A DNA stretch of 64,000 nt from Halisarca cf. caerulea. Its lineage: Eukaryota; Porifera; Demospongiae; Chondrillida; Halisarcidae. The notes below the pieces were generated by a model. It was not told the DNA's origin. It searched no databases and saw nothing but the letters and a program-made list of their open reading frames with translations. The DNA is taken from positions 21,001 to 85,000 of the forward strand of contig CAUJGJ010000246.1 of assembly GCA_963170055.1 (NCBI GenBank), given 5' to 3'. Below are positions 26,772-42,410 of this stretch, one piece after another; the first letter of the stretch is position 1, and every line of letters starts with the position of its first letter. A program made the position numbers and the translations under genes.

Positions 26772-29700
26772 TTTGGCACTAGCACCACGCACATTCCCAG
26801 GGGACACACATGACCTTTCTGAAGTGCTGTGGGCGTATTTTTGTAGTGTTGGATATGCTGGTGCTAATACCAATATTTGGCACTAGCACCACGCACATTC
26901 CCAGTGGACACAAATGAAGTTTCTTAACTACTGTAGGCGTATTTGTGTAATGTTGGATATGCTGGTGCTAATACCAATATTTGGCACTAGCACCACGCAC
27001 ATTCCCAGTGGACACACATGACCTTTCTGAAGTGCTGTGGGCGTATTTGTGTAGTGTTGGATATGCTGGTGCTAATACCAATATTTGGCACTAGCACCAC
27101 GCACATTCCCAGTGGACACACATGACCTTTCTGAAGTGCTGTGGGCGTATTTGTGTAATGTTGGATATGCTGGTGCTAATACCAATATTTGGCACTAGCA
27201 CCACGCACATTCCCAGTGGACACAAATGAAGTTTCTTAACTACTGTAGGCGTATTTGTGTAATGTTGGATATGATGGTGCTAATACCAATATTTAGCACT
27301 AGCACCACGCACATTCCCAGTGGACACACATGACCTTTCTGAAGTGCTGTGGGCGTATTTGTGTAGTGCTGGATATGCTGGTGCTAATACCAATATTTGG
27401 CACTAGCAACACGCACATTCCCGGTGGACACACATGAAGTTTCTTAACTACTGTGGGCGTATTTGTGTAGTGTTGGATATGCTGGTGCTAATACCAATAT
27501 TTTACACTAGCACCACGCACATTCCAGTGGACACAAATGAAGTTTCTTAACTACTGTGGGCGTATTTGTGTAATGTTGGATATGCTGGTGAAAATACCAA
27601 TATTTGGCAATAACACCACGCGCATTCCCAGTGGACACACATGACCTTTCTGAAGTGCTGTGGGCGTATTTGTGTAGTGTTGGATATGTTGGTGCTAATA
27701 CCAATATTTGGCACTAGCACCACGCATATTCCCAGTGGACACAAATGAAGTTTCTTAACTACTGTAGGCGTATTTGTGTAATGTTGGATATGCTGGTGCT
27801 AATACCAATATTTGGCACTAGCACCACGCACATTCCCAGGGGACACACATGACCTTTCTGAAGTGCTGTGGGCGTATTTGTGTAGTGTTGGATATGCTGG
27901 TGCTAATACCAATATTTGGCACTAGCACCACGCACATTCCCAGTGGACACACATGAAGTTTCTTAACTACTGTGGACGTATTTGTGTAGTGTTGGATATG
28001 ATGGTGCTAATACCAATATTTGGCACTAGCACCACGCACATTCCCAGTGGACACACATGAAGTTTCTTAACTACTGTGGACGTATTTGTGTAGTGTTGGA
28101 TATGCTGGTGCTAATACCAATATTTGGCACTAGCACAACGCACATTCCTCGTGGACACACATGAAGTTTCTGAAGTGCTGTGGGCGTATTTGTGTAGTGT
28201 TGGATATGCTGGTGCTAATACCAATAGTTGGCACTAGCACCACGCACATTCCCAGTGGACACACATGAAGTTTCTGAAGTGCTGTGGGCGTATTTGTGTA
28301 GTGTTGGATATGCTGGTGCTAATACCAATATTTGGCACTAGCACCACGCACATTCCCAGTGGACACAAATGAAGTTTGTTAACTTCTGTGGGCGTATTTG
28401 TGTAATGTTGGATATGCTGGTGAAAATACCAATATTTGGCAATAACACCACGCGCATTCCCAGTGGACACACATGACCTTTCTGAAGTGCTGTGGGCGTA
28501 TTTGTGTAGTGTTGGATATGTTGGTGCTAATACCAATATTTGGCACTAGCACCACGCACATTCCCAGTGGACACAAATGAAGTTTCTTAACTACTGTAGG
28601 CGTATATGTGTAATGTTGGATATGCTGGTGCTAATACCAATATTTGGCACTAGCACCACGCACATTCCCAGGGGACACAACATGACCTTTCTGAAGTGCT
28701 GTGGGCGTATTTGTGTAGTGTTGGATATGCTGGTGCTAATACCAATATTTGGCACTAGCACCACGCACATTCCCAGTGGACACACATGACCTTTCTGAAG
28801 TGCTGTGGGCGTATTTGTGTAGTGTTGGATATGTTGGTGCTAATACCAATATTTGGCACTAGCACCACGCACATTCCCAGTGGACACAAATGAAGTTTCT
28901 TAACTACTGTAGGCGTATTTGTGTAATGTTGGATATGCTGGTGCTAATACCAATATTTGGCACTAGCACCACGCACATTCCCAGGGGACACACATGACCT
29001 TTCTGAAGTGCTGTGGGCGTATTTGTGTAGTGTTGGATATGCTGGTGCTAATACTAATATTTGGCACTAGCACCACGCACATTCCCGGTGGACACACATG
29101 AAGTTTCTTAACTACTGTGGGCGTATTTGTGTAATGTTGGATATGCTGGTGCTAATACCAATATTTGGCACTAGCACCACGCACATTCGTCGTGGACACA
29201 CATGACCATTCTGAAGTGCTGTGAGCGTATTTGTGTAGTGTTGGATATGCTGGTGCTAATACCAATAATTGGCACTAGCACCACGCACATTCCCAGTGGA
29301 CACACATGAAGTTTCTTAACTACTGTGGACGTATTTGTGTAGTGTTGGATATGCTGGTGCTAATACAAATATTTGGCACTAGCACCACGCACATTCCCAG
29401 TGGACACACATGAAGTTTCTGAAGTGCTGTGGGCGTATTTGTGTAGTGTTGGATATGCTGGTGCTAATACCAATATTTGGCACTAGCACCACGCACATTC
29501 CCAGGGGACACACAAAAGTTTCTGAAGTGCTGTGGGCGTATTTGTGTAGTGTTGGATATGCTGGTGCTAATACCAATATTTGGCACTAGCACCACGCACA
29601 TTCCCAGTGGACACACATGACCTTTCTGAAGTGCTGTGGGCGTATTTGTGTAGTGTTGGATATGCTGGTGCTAATGCCAATATTTGGCACTAGCACCACG

Positions 29701-32700
29701 CACATTCCCAGTGGACACACATGACCTTTCTGAAGTGCTGTGGGCGTATTTGTGTAGTGTTGGATATGTTGGTGCAAATACCAATATTTGGCACTAGCAC
29801 CACGCACATTCCCAGTGGACACACATGAAGTTTCTTAACTACTGTGGGCGTATTTGTGTAATGTTGGATATGCTGGTGCTAATACCAATATTTGGCACTA
29901 GCACCACGCACATTCCTCGTGGACACACATGACATTTCTGAAGTGCTGTGAGCGTATTTGTGTAGTGTTGGATATGCTGGTGCTAATACCAATATTTGGC
30001 ACTAGCACCACGCACATTCCCAGTGGACACACATGAAGTTTCTTAACTACTGTGGACGTATTTGTGTAGTGTTGGATATGCTGGTGCTAATACCAATATT
30101 TGGCACTAGCACCACGCACATTCCCAGTGGACACACATGAAGTTTCTGAAGTTCTGTGGGCGTATTTGTGTAGTGTTGGATATGCTGGTGCTAATACCAA
30201 TATTTGGCACTAGCACCACGCACATTCCCAGTGGACACGCATGACCTTTCTGAAGTGCTGTGGGCGTATTTGTGTAGTGTTGGATATGCTGGTGCTAATA
30301 CCAATATTTGGCACTAGCACCACGCACATTCCCAGTGGACACACATGAAGTTTCTTAACTACTGTGGACGTATTTGTGTAGTGTTGGATATGCTGGTGCT
30401 AATACCAATATTTGGCACTAGCACCACGCACATTCCCAGTGGACACACATGAAGTTTCTGAAGTGCTGTGGGCGTATTTGTGTAGTGTTGGATATGCTGG
30501 TGCTAATACCAATATTTATCACTAGCACCACGCACATTCCCAGTGGACACACATGAAGTTTCTGAAGTGCTGTGGGCGTATTTGTGTAGTGTTGGATATA
30601 CTGGTGCTAATACCAATATTTGGCACTAGCACCACGCACATTCCCAGTGGACACACATGACCTTTCTGAAGTTCTGTGGGCGTATTTGTGTAGTGTTGGA
30701 TATGCTGGTGCTAATGCCAATATTTGGCACTACCACCACGCACATTCCCAGTGGACACACATGACCTTTCTGAAGTGCTGTGGGCGTATTTGTGTAGTGT
30801 TGGATATGCTGGTGCTAATACCAATATTTGGCACTAGCACCACGCACATTCCCAGTGGACACACATGAAGTTTCTTAACTACTGTGGACGTATTTGTGTA
30901 GTGTTGGATATGCTGGTGCTAATACCAATATTTGGCACTAGCACCACGCACATTCCCAGTGGACACACATGAAGTTTCTGAAGTGCTGTGGGCGTATTTT
31001 TGTAGTGTTGGATATGCTGGTGCTAATACCAGTATTTGGCACTAGCACCACGCACATTCCCAGGGGACACACATGAAGTTTCTGAAGTGCTGTGGGCGTA
31101 TTTGTGTAGTGTTGGATATGCTGGTGCTAATACCAATATTTGGCACTAGCACCACGCACATTCCCAGGGGACACACATGAAGTTTCTGAAGTGCTGTGGG
31201 CGTATTTGTGTAGTGTTGGATATGCTGGTGCTAATACCTATATTTGGCACTAGCACCACGCACATTCCCAGTGGACACACATGAAGTTTCTGAAGTGCAG
31301 TGGGCGTATTTGTGTAGTGTTGGATATGCTGGTGCTAATACCAATATTTGGCACTAGCACCACGCACATTCCCAGCGGACACACATGAAGTTTCTGAAGT
31401 GCTGTGGGCGTATTTGTGTAGTGTTGGATATGCTGGTGCTAATACCAATATTTGGCACTAGCACCACGCACATTCCCAGTGGACACACATGACCTTTCTG
31501 AAGTGCTGTGGGCGTATTTGTGTAATGTTGGATATGCTGGTGCTAATACCAATATTTGGCACTAGCACCACGCACATTCCCCGTGGACACACATGACCTT
31601 TCTGAAGTGCTGTGGGCGTATTTGTGTAGTGTTGGATATGCTGGTGCTAATGCCAATATTTGGCACTAGCACCACGCACATTCCCAGTGGACACACATGA
31701 AGTTTCTTAACTACTGTGGACGTATTTGTGTAGTGTTGGATATGCTGGTGCTAATACCAATATTTGGCACTAGCACCACGCACATTCCCAGTGGACACAC
31801 ATGAAGTTTCTGAAGTTCTGTGGGCGTATTTGTGTAGTGTTGGATATGCTGGAGCTAATACCAATATTTTGCACTAGCACCACGCACATTCCCAGTGGAC
31901 ACACATGACCTTTCTGAAGTGCTGTGGGCGTATTTGTGTAGTGTTGGATATGCTGGTGCTAATACCAATATTTGGCACTAGCACCACGCACATTCCCAGT
32001 GGACACAAATGAAGTTTCTTAACTACTGTAGGCGTATTTGTGTAATGTTGGATATGCTGGTGCTAATACCAATATTTGGCACTAGCACCACGCACATTCC
32101 CAAGGGACACACATGACCTTTCTGAAGTGCTGTGGGCGTATTTGTGTAGTGTTGGATATGCTGGTGCTAATACCAATATTTGGCACTAGCACCACGCACA
32201 TTCCCAGTGGACACACATGTCCTTTCTGAAGTGCTGTGGACGTATTTGTGTAGTGTTGGATATTCTGGTGCTAATACCAATATTTGGCACTAGCACCACA
32301 CACATTCCCAGTGGACACACATGACCTTTCTGAAGAGCTGTGGGCGTATTTGTGTAGTGTTGGATATGCTGGTGCTAATACCAATATTTGGCACTAGCAC
32401 CACGCACATTCCCAGTGGACACACATGAAGTTTCTTAACTACTGTGGACGTATTTGTGTAGTGTTGGATATGCTGGTGCTAATACCAATATTTGGCACTA
32501 GCACCACGCACATTCCCAGCGGACACACATGAAGTTTCTGAAGTGCTGTGGGCGTATTTGTGTAGTGTTGGATATGCTGGTGCTAATACCAATATTTGGC
32601 ACTAGCACCACGCACATTCCCAGTGGACACACATGACCTTTCTGAAGTGCTGTGGGCGTATTTGTGTAATGTTGGATATGCTGGTGCTAATACCAATATT

Positions 32701-35019
32701 TGGCACTAGCACCACGCACATTCCCAGTGGACACACATGAAGTTTCTTAACTACTGTGGGCGTATTTGTGTAATGTTGGATATGCTGGTGCTAATACCAA
32801 TATTTGGCACTAGCACCACGCACATTCCCCGTGGACACACATGACCTTTCTGAAGTGCTGTGGGCGTATTTGTGTAGTGTTGGATATGCTGGTGCTAATA
32901 CAAATATTTGGCACTAGCACCACGCACATTCCAAGTGGACACACATGAAGTTTCTTAACTACTGTGGACGTATTTGTGTAATGTTGGATATGCTGGTGCT
33001 AATACCAATATTTGGCACTAGCACCACGCACATTCCCAGTGGACACACATGACCTTTCTGAAGTGCTGTGGGCGTATTTGTGTAGTGTTGGATATGCTGG
33101 TGCTAATACCAATATTTGGCACTAGCACCACGCACATTCCAAGTGGACACACATGAAGTTTCTTAACTACTGTGGACGTATTTGTGTAATGTTGGATATG
33201 CTGGTGCTAATACCAATATTTGGCACTAGCACCACGCACATTCCCAGTTGACACACATGAAGTTTCTGAAGTTCTGTGGGCGTATTTGTGTAGTGTTGGA
33301 TATGCTGGTGCTAATACCAATATTTGGCACTAGCACCACGCACATTCCCAGTGGACACACATGACCTTTCTGAAGTGCTGTGGGCGTATTTGTGTAGTGT
33401 TGGATATGCTGGTGCTAATACCAATATTTGGCACTAGCACCGCGCACATTCCCAGTGGACACACATGAAGTTTCTTAACTACTGTGGACGTATTTGTGTA
33501 GTGTTGGATATGCTGGTGCTAATACCAATATTTGGCACTAGCACCACGCACATTCCCAGTGGACACACATGAAGTTTCTGAAGTGCTGTGGGCGTATTTG
33601 TGTAGTGTTGGATATGCTGGTGCTAATACCAATATTTGGCACTAGCACCACGCACATTCCCAGTGGACACACATGAAGTTTCTGAAGTGCTGTGGGCGTA
33701 TTTGTGTAGTGTTGGATATACTGGAGCTAATACCAATACTTGGCACTAGCACCACGCACATTCCCAGTGGACACACATGACCTTTCTGACGTTCTGTGGG
33801 CGTATTTGTGTAGTGTTGGATATGCTGGTGCTAATACCAATATTTGGCACTAGCACCACGCACATTCCCAGTGGACACAAATGAACTTTCTTAACTACTG
33901 TAGGCGTATTTGTGTAATGTTGGATATGCTGGTGCTAATACCAATATTTGGCACTAGCACCACGCACATTCCCAGTGGACACACATGACCTTTCTGAAGT
34001 GCTGTGGGCGTATTTGTGTAGTGTTGGATATGCTGGTGCTAATACCAATATTTGGCACTAGCACCACGCACATTCCCAGTGGACACACATGTCCTTTCTG
34101 AAGTGCTGTGGACGTATTTGTGTAGTGTTGGATATGCTGGTGCTAATACCAATATTTGGCACTAGCACCACGCACATTCCCAAGGGACACACATGACCTT
34201 TCTGAAGTGCTGTGGGCGCATTTGTGTAGTGTTGGATATGCTGGTGCTAATACCAATATTTGGCACTAGCACCACGCACATTCCCAGTGGACACACATGA
34301 AGTTTCTGAAGTGCTGTGGGCGTATTTGTGTAGTGTTGGATATACTGGTGCTAATACCAATATTTGGCACTAGCACCACGCACATTCCCAGTGGACACAC
34401 ATGAAGTTTCTGAAGTGCTGTGGGCGTATTTGTGTAGTGTTGGATATGCTGGTGCTAATACCAATATTTGGCACTAGCACCACGCACATTCCCAGTGGAC
34501 ACACATGAAGTTTCTGAAGTGCTGTGGGCGTATTTGTGTAGTGTTGGATATGCTGGTGCTAATACCAATATTTGGCACTAGCACCACGCACATTCCCAGT
34601 GGACACACATGACCTTTCTGAAGTGCTGTGGGCGTATTTGTGTAGTGTTGGATATGCAGGTGCTAATAACAATATTTGGCACTAGCACCACGCACATTCC
34701 CAGTGGACACACATGAAGTTTCTTAACTACTGTGGACGTATTTGTGTAGTGTTGGATATGCTGGTGCTAATACCAATATTTGGCACTAGCACCACGCACA
34801 TTCCCAGCGGACACACATGAAGTTTCTGAAGTGCTGTGGGCGTATTTGTGTAGTGTTGGATATGCTGGTGCTAATACCAATATTTGGCACTAGCACCACG
34901 CACATTCCCAGTGGAAACAAATGAAGTTTCTTAACTACTGTAGGCGTATTTGTGTAATGTTGGATATGCTGGTGCTAATACCAATATTTGGCACTAGCAC
35001 CACGCACATTCCCAGTGGA

Positions 35020-36060
35020 CACACATGACCTTTCTGAAGTGCTGTGAGCGTATTTGTGTAGTGTTGGATATGCTGGTGCTAATACCAATATTTGGCACTA
35101 GCACCACGCACATTCCCAGTGGACACACATGAAGTTTCTTAACTACTGTGGACGTATTTGTGTAGTGTTGGATATGCTGGTGCTAATACCAATATTTGGC
35201 ACTAGCACCACGCACATTCCCAGTGGACACACATGAAGTTTCTGAAGTGCTGTGGGCGTATTTGTGTAGTGTTGGATATGCTGGTGCTAATACCAATATT
35301 TGGCACTAGCACCACGCACATTCCCAGTGGACACACATGACCTTTCTGAAGTGCTGTGGGCGTATTTGTGTAGTGTTGGATATGCTGGTGCTAATACCAA
35401 TATTTGGCACTAGCACCACGCACATTCCCAGTGGACACACATGAAGTTTCTTAACTACTGTGGACGTATTTGTGTAGTGTTGGATATGCTGGTGCTAATA
35501 CCAATATTTGGCACTAGCACCACGCACATTCCCAGTGGACACACATGACCTTTCTGAAGTGCTGTGGGCGTATTTGTGTAGTGTTGGATATGTTGGTGCT
35601 AATACCAATATTTGGAACTAGCACCACGCACATTCCCAGTGGACACAAATGAAGTTTCTTAACTACTGTAGGCGTATTTGTGTAATGTTGGATATGCTGG
35701 TGCTAATACCAATATTTGGCACTAGCACCACGCACATTCCCGGTGGACACACATGAAGTTTCTTAACTACTGTGGGCGTATTTGTGTAATGTTGGATATG
35801 CTGGTGCTAATACCAATATTTGGCACTAGCACCACGCACATTCCTCGTGGACACACATGACCTTTCTGAAGTGCTGTGAGCGTATTTGTGTAGTGTTGGA
35901 TATGCTGGTGCTAATACCAATATTTGGCACTAGCACCACGCACATTCCCAGTGGACGCACATGAAGTTTCTTAACTACTGTGGACGTATTTGTGTAGTGT
36001 TGGATATGCTGGTGCTAATACCAATATTTGGCACTAGCACCACGCACATTCCTAGTGGAC
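35020..36060. repeat. Ten-monomer cassette, copy 1 (sub-domain B)
   Basis: The block contains the CTGTGAGCG monomer and the rare TTTGGAACTAG monomer and is repeated 2080 bp (20 monomers) downstream at about 37100-38140. Confidence 0.8.
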
Positions 36061-37090
36061 ACACATGAAGTTTCTTAACTACTGTGGACGTATTTGTGTA
36101 GTGTTGGATATGCTGGTGCTAATACCAATATTTGGCACTAGCACCACGCACATTCCTAGTGGACACACATGAAGTTTCTGAAGTGCTGTGGGCGTATTTT
36201 TGTAGTGTTGGATATGCTGGTGCTAATACCAATATTTGGCACTAGCACCACGCACATTCCCAGGGGACACACATGAAGTTTCTGAAGTGCTGTGGGCGTA
36301 TTTGTGTAGTGTTGGATATGCTGGTGCTAATACCAATATTTGGCACTAGCACCACGCACATTCCCAGTGGACACACATGACCTTTCTGAAGTGCTGTGGG
36401 CATATTTGTGTAGTGTTGGATATGCTGGTGCTAATGCCAATATTTGGCACTAGCACCACGCACATTCCCAGTGGACACACATGACCTTTCTAAAGTGCTG
36501 TGGGCGTATTTGTGTAGTGTTGGATATGTTGGTGCTAATACCAATATTTGGCACTAGCACCACGCACATTCCCAGTGGACACAAATGAAGTTTCTTAACT
36601 ACTGTAGGCGTATTTGTGTAATGTTGGATATGCTGGTGCTAATACCAATATTTGGCACTAGCACCACGCATATTCCCAGTGGACACACATGACCTTTCTG
36701 AAGTGCTGTGGGCGTATTTGTGTAGTGTTGGATATGTTGGTTCTAATACCAATATTTGGCACTAGCACCACGCACATTCCCAGTGGAAACAAATGAAGTT
36801 TCTTAACTACTGTAGGCGTATTTGTGTAATGTTGGATATGCTGGTGCTAATACCAATATTTGGCACTAGCACCACGCACATTCCCAGGGGACACACATGA
36901 CCTTTCTGAAGTGCTGTGGGCGTATTTGTGTAGTGTTGGATATGCTGGTGCTAATACCAATATTTGGCACTAGCACCACGCACATTCCCAGCGGACACAC
37001 ATGAAGTTTCTTAACTACTGTGGGCGTATTTGTGTAATGTTGGATATGCTGGTGCTAATACCAATATTTGGCACTAGTACCACGCACATT

Positions 37091-38140
37091 CCTCGTGGAC
37101 ACACATGACCTTTCTGAAGTGCTGTGAGCGTATTTGTGTAGTGTTGGATATGCTGGTGCTAATACCAATATTTGGCACTAGCACCACGCACATTCCCAGT
37201 GGACACACATGAAGTTTCTTAACTACTGTGGACGTATTTGTGTAGTGTTGGATATGCTGGTGCTAATACCAATATTTGGCACTAGCACCACGCACATTCC
37301 CAGTGGACACACATGAAGTTTCTGAAGTGCTGTGGGCGTATTTGTGTAGTGTTGGATATGCTGGTGCTAATACCAATATTTGGCACTAGCACCACGCACA
37401 TTCCCAGTGGACACACATGACCTTTCTGAAGTGCTGTGGGCGTATTTGTGTAGTGTTGGATATGCTGGTGCTAATACCAATATTTGGCACTAGCACCACG
37501 CACAGTCCCAGTGGACACACATGAAGTTTCTTAACTACTGTGGACGTATTTGTGTAGTGTTGGATATGCTGGTGCTAATACCAATATTTGGCACTAGCAC
37601 CACGCACATTCCCAGTGGACACACATGACCTTTCTGAAGTGCTGTGGGCGTATTTGTGTAGTGTTGGATATGTTGGTGCTAATACCAATATTTGGAACTA
37701 GCACCACGCACATTCCCAGTGGACACAAATGAAGTTTCTTAACTACTGTAGGCGTATTTGTGTAATGTTGGATATGCTGGTGCTAATACCAATATTTGGC
37801 ACTAGCACCACGCACATTCCCGGTGGACACACATGAAGTTTCTTAACTACTGTGGGCGTATTTGTGTAATGTTGGATATGCTGGTGCTAATACCAATATT
37901 TGGCACTAGCACCACGCACATTCCTCGTGGACACACATGACCTTTCTGAAGTGCTGTGAGCGTATTTGTGTAGTGTTGGATATGCTGGTGCTAATACCAA
38001 TATTTGGCACTAGCACCACGCACATTCCCAGTGGACGCACATGAAGTTTCTTAACTACTGTGGACGTATTTGTGTAGTGTTGGATATGCTGGTGCTAATA
38101 CCAATATTTGGCACTAGCACCACGCACATTCCTAGTGGAC
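37091..38140. repeat. Ten-monomer cassette, copy 2
   Basis: Begins at the CCTCGTGG monomer and includes TTTGGAACTAG at 37691. It matches copy 1 at an offset of 2080 bp and copy 3 at 1144 bp (11 monomers). Confidence 0.8.
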
Positions 38141-38234
38141 ACACATTAAGTTTCTGAAGTGCTGTGGGCGTATTTGTGTAGTGTTGGATATGCTGGTGCT
38201 AATACCAATATTTGGCACTAGCACCACGCACATT

Positions 38235-38940
38235 CCTCGTGGACACACATGACCTTTCTGAAGTGCTGTGAGCGTATTTGTGTAGTGTTGGATATGCTGG
38301 TGCTAATACCAATATTTGGCACTAGCACCACGCACATTCCCAGTGGACACACATGAAGTTTCTTAACTACTGTGGACGTATTTGTGTAGTGTTGGATATG
38401 CTGGTGCTAATACCAATATTTGGCACTAGCACCACGCACATTCCCAGTGGACACACATGAAGTTTCTGAAGTGCTGTGGGCGTATTTGTGTAGTGTTGGA
38501 TATGCTGGTGCTAATACCAATATTTGGCACTAGCACCACGCACATTCCCAGTGGACACACATGACCTTTCTGAAGTGCTGTGGGCGTATTTGTGTAGTGT
38601 TGGATATGCTGGTGCTAATACCAATATTTGGCACTAGCACCACGCACAGTCCCAGTGGACACACATGAAGTTTCTTAACTACTGTGGACGTATTTGTGTA
38701 GTGTTGGATATGCTGGTGCTAATACCAATATTTGGCACTAGCACCACGCACATTCCCAGTGGACACACATGACCTTTCTGAAGTGCTGTGGGCGTATTTG
38801 TGTAGTGTTGGATATGTTGGTGCTAATACCAATATTTGGAACTAGCACCACGCACATTCCCAGTGGACACAAATGAAGTTTCTTAACTACTGTAGGCGTA
38901 TTTGTGTAATGTTGGATATGCTGGTGCTAATACCAATATT
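38235..38940. repeat. Cassette copy 3 (shorter)
   Basis: CCTCGTGG at 38235 and TTTGGAACTAG around 38835 repeat the order of copy 2, after which the sequence moves into other monomers. Confidence 0.75.
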
Positions 38941-39380
38941 TGGCACTAGCACCACGCACATTCCCAGTGGACACACATGACCTTTCTGAAGTGCTGTGGG
39001 CGTATTTGTGTAGTGTTGGATATGTTGGTGCTAATACCAATATTTGGCACTAGCACCACGCACATTCCCAGTGGTCACAAATGAAGTTTCTTAACTACTG
39101 TAGGCGTATTTGTGTAATGTTGGATATGCTGGTGCTAATACCAAATATTTGGCACTAGCACCACGCATATTCCCAGTGGACACACATGACCTTTCTGAAG
39201 TGCTGTGGGCGTATTTGTATAGTGTTGGATATGTTGGTGCTAATACCAATATTTGGCACTAGCACCACGCACATTCCCAGCGGACACACATGAAGTTACT
39301 TAACTACTGTGGGCGTATTTGTGTAATGTTGGATATGCTGGTGCTAATACCAATATTTGGCACTAGCACCACGCACATTC

Positions 39381-40212
39381 CTCGTGGACACACATGACTT
39401 TTCTGAAGTGCTGTGAGCGTATTTGTGTAGTGTTGGATATGCTGGTGCTAATACCAATATTTGGCATTAGCACCACGCACATTCCCAGTGGACACACATG
39501 AAGTTTCTTAACTACTGTGGACGTATTTGTGTAGTGTTGGATATGCTGGTGCTAATACCAATATTTGGCACTAGCACCACGCACATTCCCAGGGGACACA
39601 CATGAAGTTTCTGAAGTGCTGTGGGCGTATTTGTGTAGTGTTGGATATGCTGGTGCTAATACCAATATTTGGCACTAGCACCACGCACATTCCCAGTGGA
39701 CACACATGACCTTTCTGAAGTGCTGTGGGCATATTTGTGTAGTGTTGGATATGCTGGTGCTAATGCCAATATTTGGCACTAGCACCACGCACATTCCCAG
39801 TGGACACACATGACCTTTCTGAAGTGCTGTGGGCGTATTTGTGTAGTGTTGGATATGTTGGTGCTAATACCAATATTTGGCACTAGCACCACGCACATTC
39901 CCAGTGGAGACAAATGAAGTTTCTTAACTACTGTAGGCGTATTTGTGTAATGTTGGACATGCTGGTGCTAATACCAATATTTGGCACTAGCACCACGCAT
40001 ATTCCCAGTGGACACACATGATCTTTCTGAAGTGCTGTGGGCGTATTTGTGTAGTGTTGGATATGTTGGTGCTAATACCAATATTTGGCACTAGCACCAC
40101 GCACATTCCCAGTGGAAACAAATGAAGTTTCTTAACTACTGTAGGCGTATTTGTGTAATGTTGGATATGCTGGTGCTAATACCAATATTTGGCACTAGCA
40201 CCACGCACATTC
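39381..40212. repeat. Eight-monomer cassette, copy 1 (832 bp)
   Basis: Starts with CTCGTGGACACACATGACTT, a monomer with TGACTT instead of TGACCT. The next copy follows directly at 40213 with very few differences (for example TGAAGTGCTG against TGAATTGCTG). Confidence 0.87.
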
Positions 40213-41044
40213 CTCGTGGACACACATGACTTTTCTGAATTGCTGTGAGCGTATTTGTGTAGTGTTGGATATGCTGGTGCTAATACCAATATTTGGCATT
40301 AGCACCACGCACATTCCCAGTGGACACACATGAAGTTTCTTAACTACTGTGGACGTATTTGTGTAGTGTTGGATATGCTGGTGCTAATACCAATATTTGG
40401 CACTAGCACCACGCACATTCCCAGGGGACACACATGAAGTTTCTGAAGTGCTGTGGGCGTATTTGTGTAGTGTTGGATATGCTGGTGCTAATACCAATAT
40501 TTGGCACTAGCACCACGCACATTCCCAGTGGACACACATGACCTTTCTGAAGTGCTGTGGGCATATTTGTGTAGTGTTGGATATGCTGGTGCTAATGCCA
40601 ATATTTGGCACTAGCACCACGCACATTCCCAGTGGACACACATGACCTTTCTGAAGTGCTGTGGGCGTATTTGTGTAGTGTTGGATATGTTGGTGCTAAT
40701 ACCAATATTTGGCACTAGCACCACGCACATTCCCAGTGGAGACAAATGAAGTTTCTTAACTACTGTAGGCGTATTTGTGTAATGTTGGACATGCTGGTGC
40801 TAATACCAATATTTGGCACTAGCACCACGCATATTCCCAGTGGACACACATGATCTTTCTGAAGTGCTGTGGGCGTATTTGTGTAGTGTTGGATATGTTG
40901 GTGCTAATACCAATATTTGGCACTAGCACCACGCACATTCCCAGTGGAAACAAATGAAGTTTCTTAACTACTGTAGGCGTATTTGTGTAATGTTGGATAT
41001 GCTGGTGCTAATACCAATATTTGGCACTAGCACCACGCACATTC
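40213..41044. repeat. Eight-monomer cassette, copy 2 (832 bp)
   Basis: Direct tandem duplicate of 39381-40212. The match ends where the expected CTCGTGG monomer is replaced by CCAGGGG. Confidence 0.87.
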
Positions 41045-41251
41045 CCAGGGGACACACATGACCTTTCTGAAGTGCTGTGGGCGTATTTGTGTAGTGTTGG
41101 ATATGCTGGTGCTAATACCAATATTTGGCACTAGCACCACGCACATTCCCAGCGGACACACATGAAGTTTCTTAACTACTGTGGGCGTATTTGTGTAATG
41201 TTGGATATGCTGGTGCTAATACCAATATTTGGCACTAGCACCACGCACATT

Positions 41252-42410
41252 CCTCGTGGACACACATGACCTTTCTGAAGTGCTGTGAGCGTATTTGTGT
41301 AGTGTTGGATATGCTGGTGCTAATACCAATATTTGGCACTAGCACCACGCACATTCCCAGTGGACACACATGAAGTTTCTTAACTACTGTGGACGTATTT
41401 GTGTAGTGTTGGATATGCTGGTGCTAATACCAATATTTGGCACTAGCACCACGCACATTCCCAGTGGACACACATGAAGTTTCTGAAGTGCTGTGGGCGT
41501 ATTTGTGTAGTGTTGGATATGCTGGTGCTAATACCAATATTTGGCACTAGCACCACGCACATTCCCAGTGGACACACATGACCTTTCTGAAGTGCTGTGG
41601 GCGTATTTGTGTAGTGTTGGATATGCTGGTGCTAATACCAATATTTGGCACTAGCACCACGCACAGTCCCAGTGGACACACATGAAGTTTCTTAACTACT
41701 GTGGACGTATTTGTGTAGTGTTGGATATGCTGGTGCTAATACCAATATTTGGCACTAGCACCACGCACATTCCCAGTGGACACACATGACCTTTCTGAAG
41801 TGCTGTGGGCGTATTTGTGTAGTGTTGGATATGTTGGTGCTAATACCAATATTTGGAACTAGCACCACGCACATTCCCAGTGGACACAAATGAAGTTTCT
41901 TAACTACTGTAGGCGTATTTGTGTAATGTTGGATATGCTGGTGCTAATACCAATATTTGGCACTAGCACCACGCACATTCTAGGGGACACACATGACCTT
42001 TCTGAAGTGCTGTGGGCGTATTTGTGTAGTGTTGGATATGCTGGTGCTAATACCAATATTTGGCACTAGCACCACGCACATTCCCGGTGGACACACATGA
42101 AGTTTCTTAACTACTGTGGGCGTATTTGTGTAATGTTGGATATGCTGGTGCTAATACCAATATTTGGCACTAGCACCACGCACATTCCTCGTGGACACAC
42201 ATGACCTTTCTGAAGTGCTGTGAGCGTATTTGTGTAGTGTTGGATATGATGGTGCTAATACCAATATTTGGCACTAGCACCACGCACATTCCCAGTGGAC
42301 GCACATGAAGTTTCTTAACTACTGTGGACGTATTTGTGTAGTGTTGGATATGCTGGTGCTAATACCAATATTTGGCACTAGCACCACGCACATTCCTAGT
42401 GGACACACAT
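41252..42410. repeat. Cassette copy 4, with one extra 102-bp monomer
   Basis: Repeats the 37091 and 38235 cassettes, with offsets of 3017 bp from 38235 (29 monomers plus the extra base near 39143). One additional short monomer with CACATTCTAGGGGAC is present near 41977. Confidence 0.78.

Noticed and set aside
39121..39180. 105-bp monomer with CCAAATATTT
   Set aside because: A single extra A occurs once in this array; it may be real but is as likely an indel error, so no meaning is attached.
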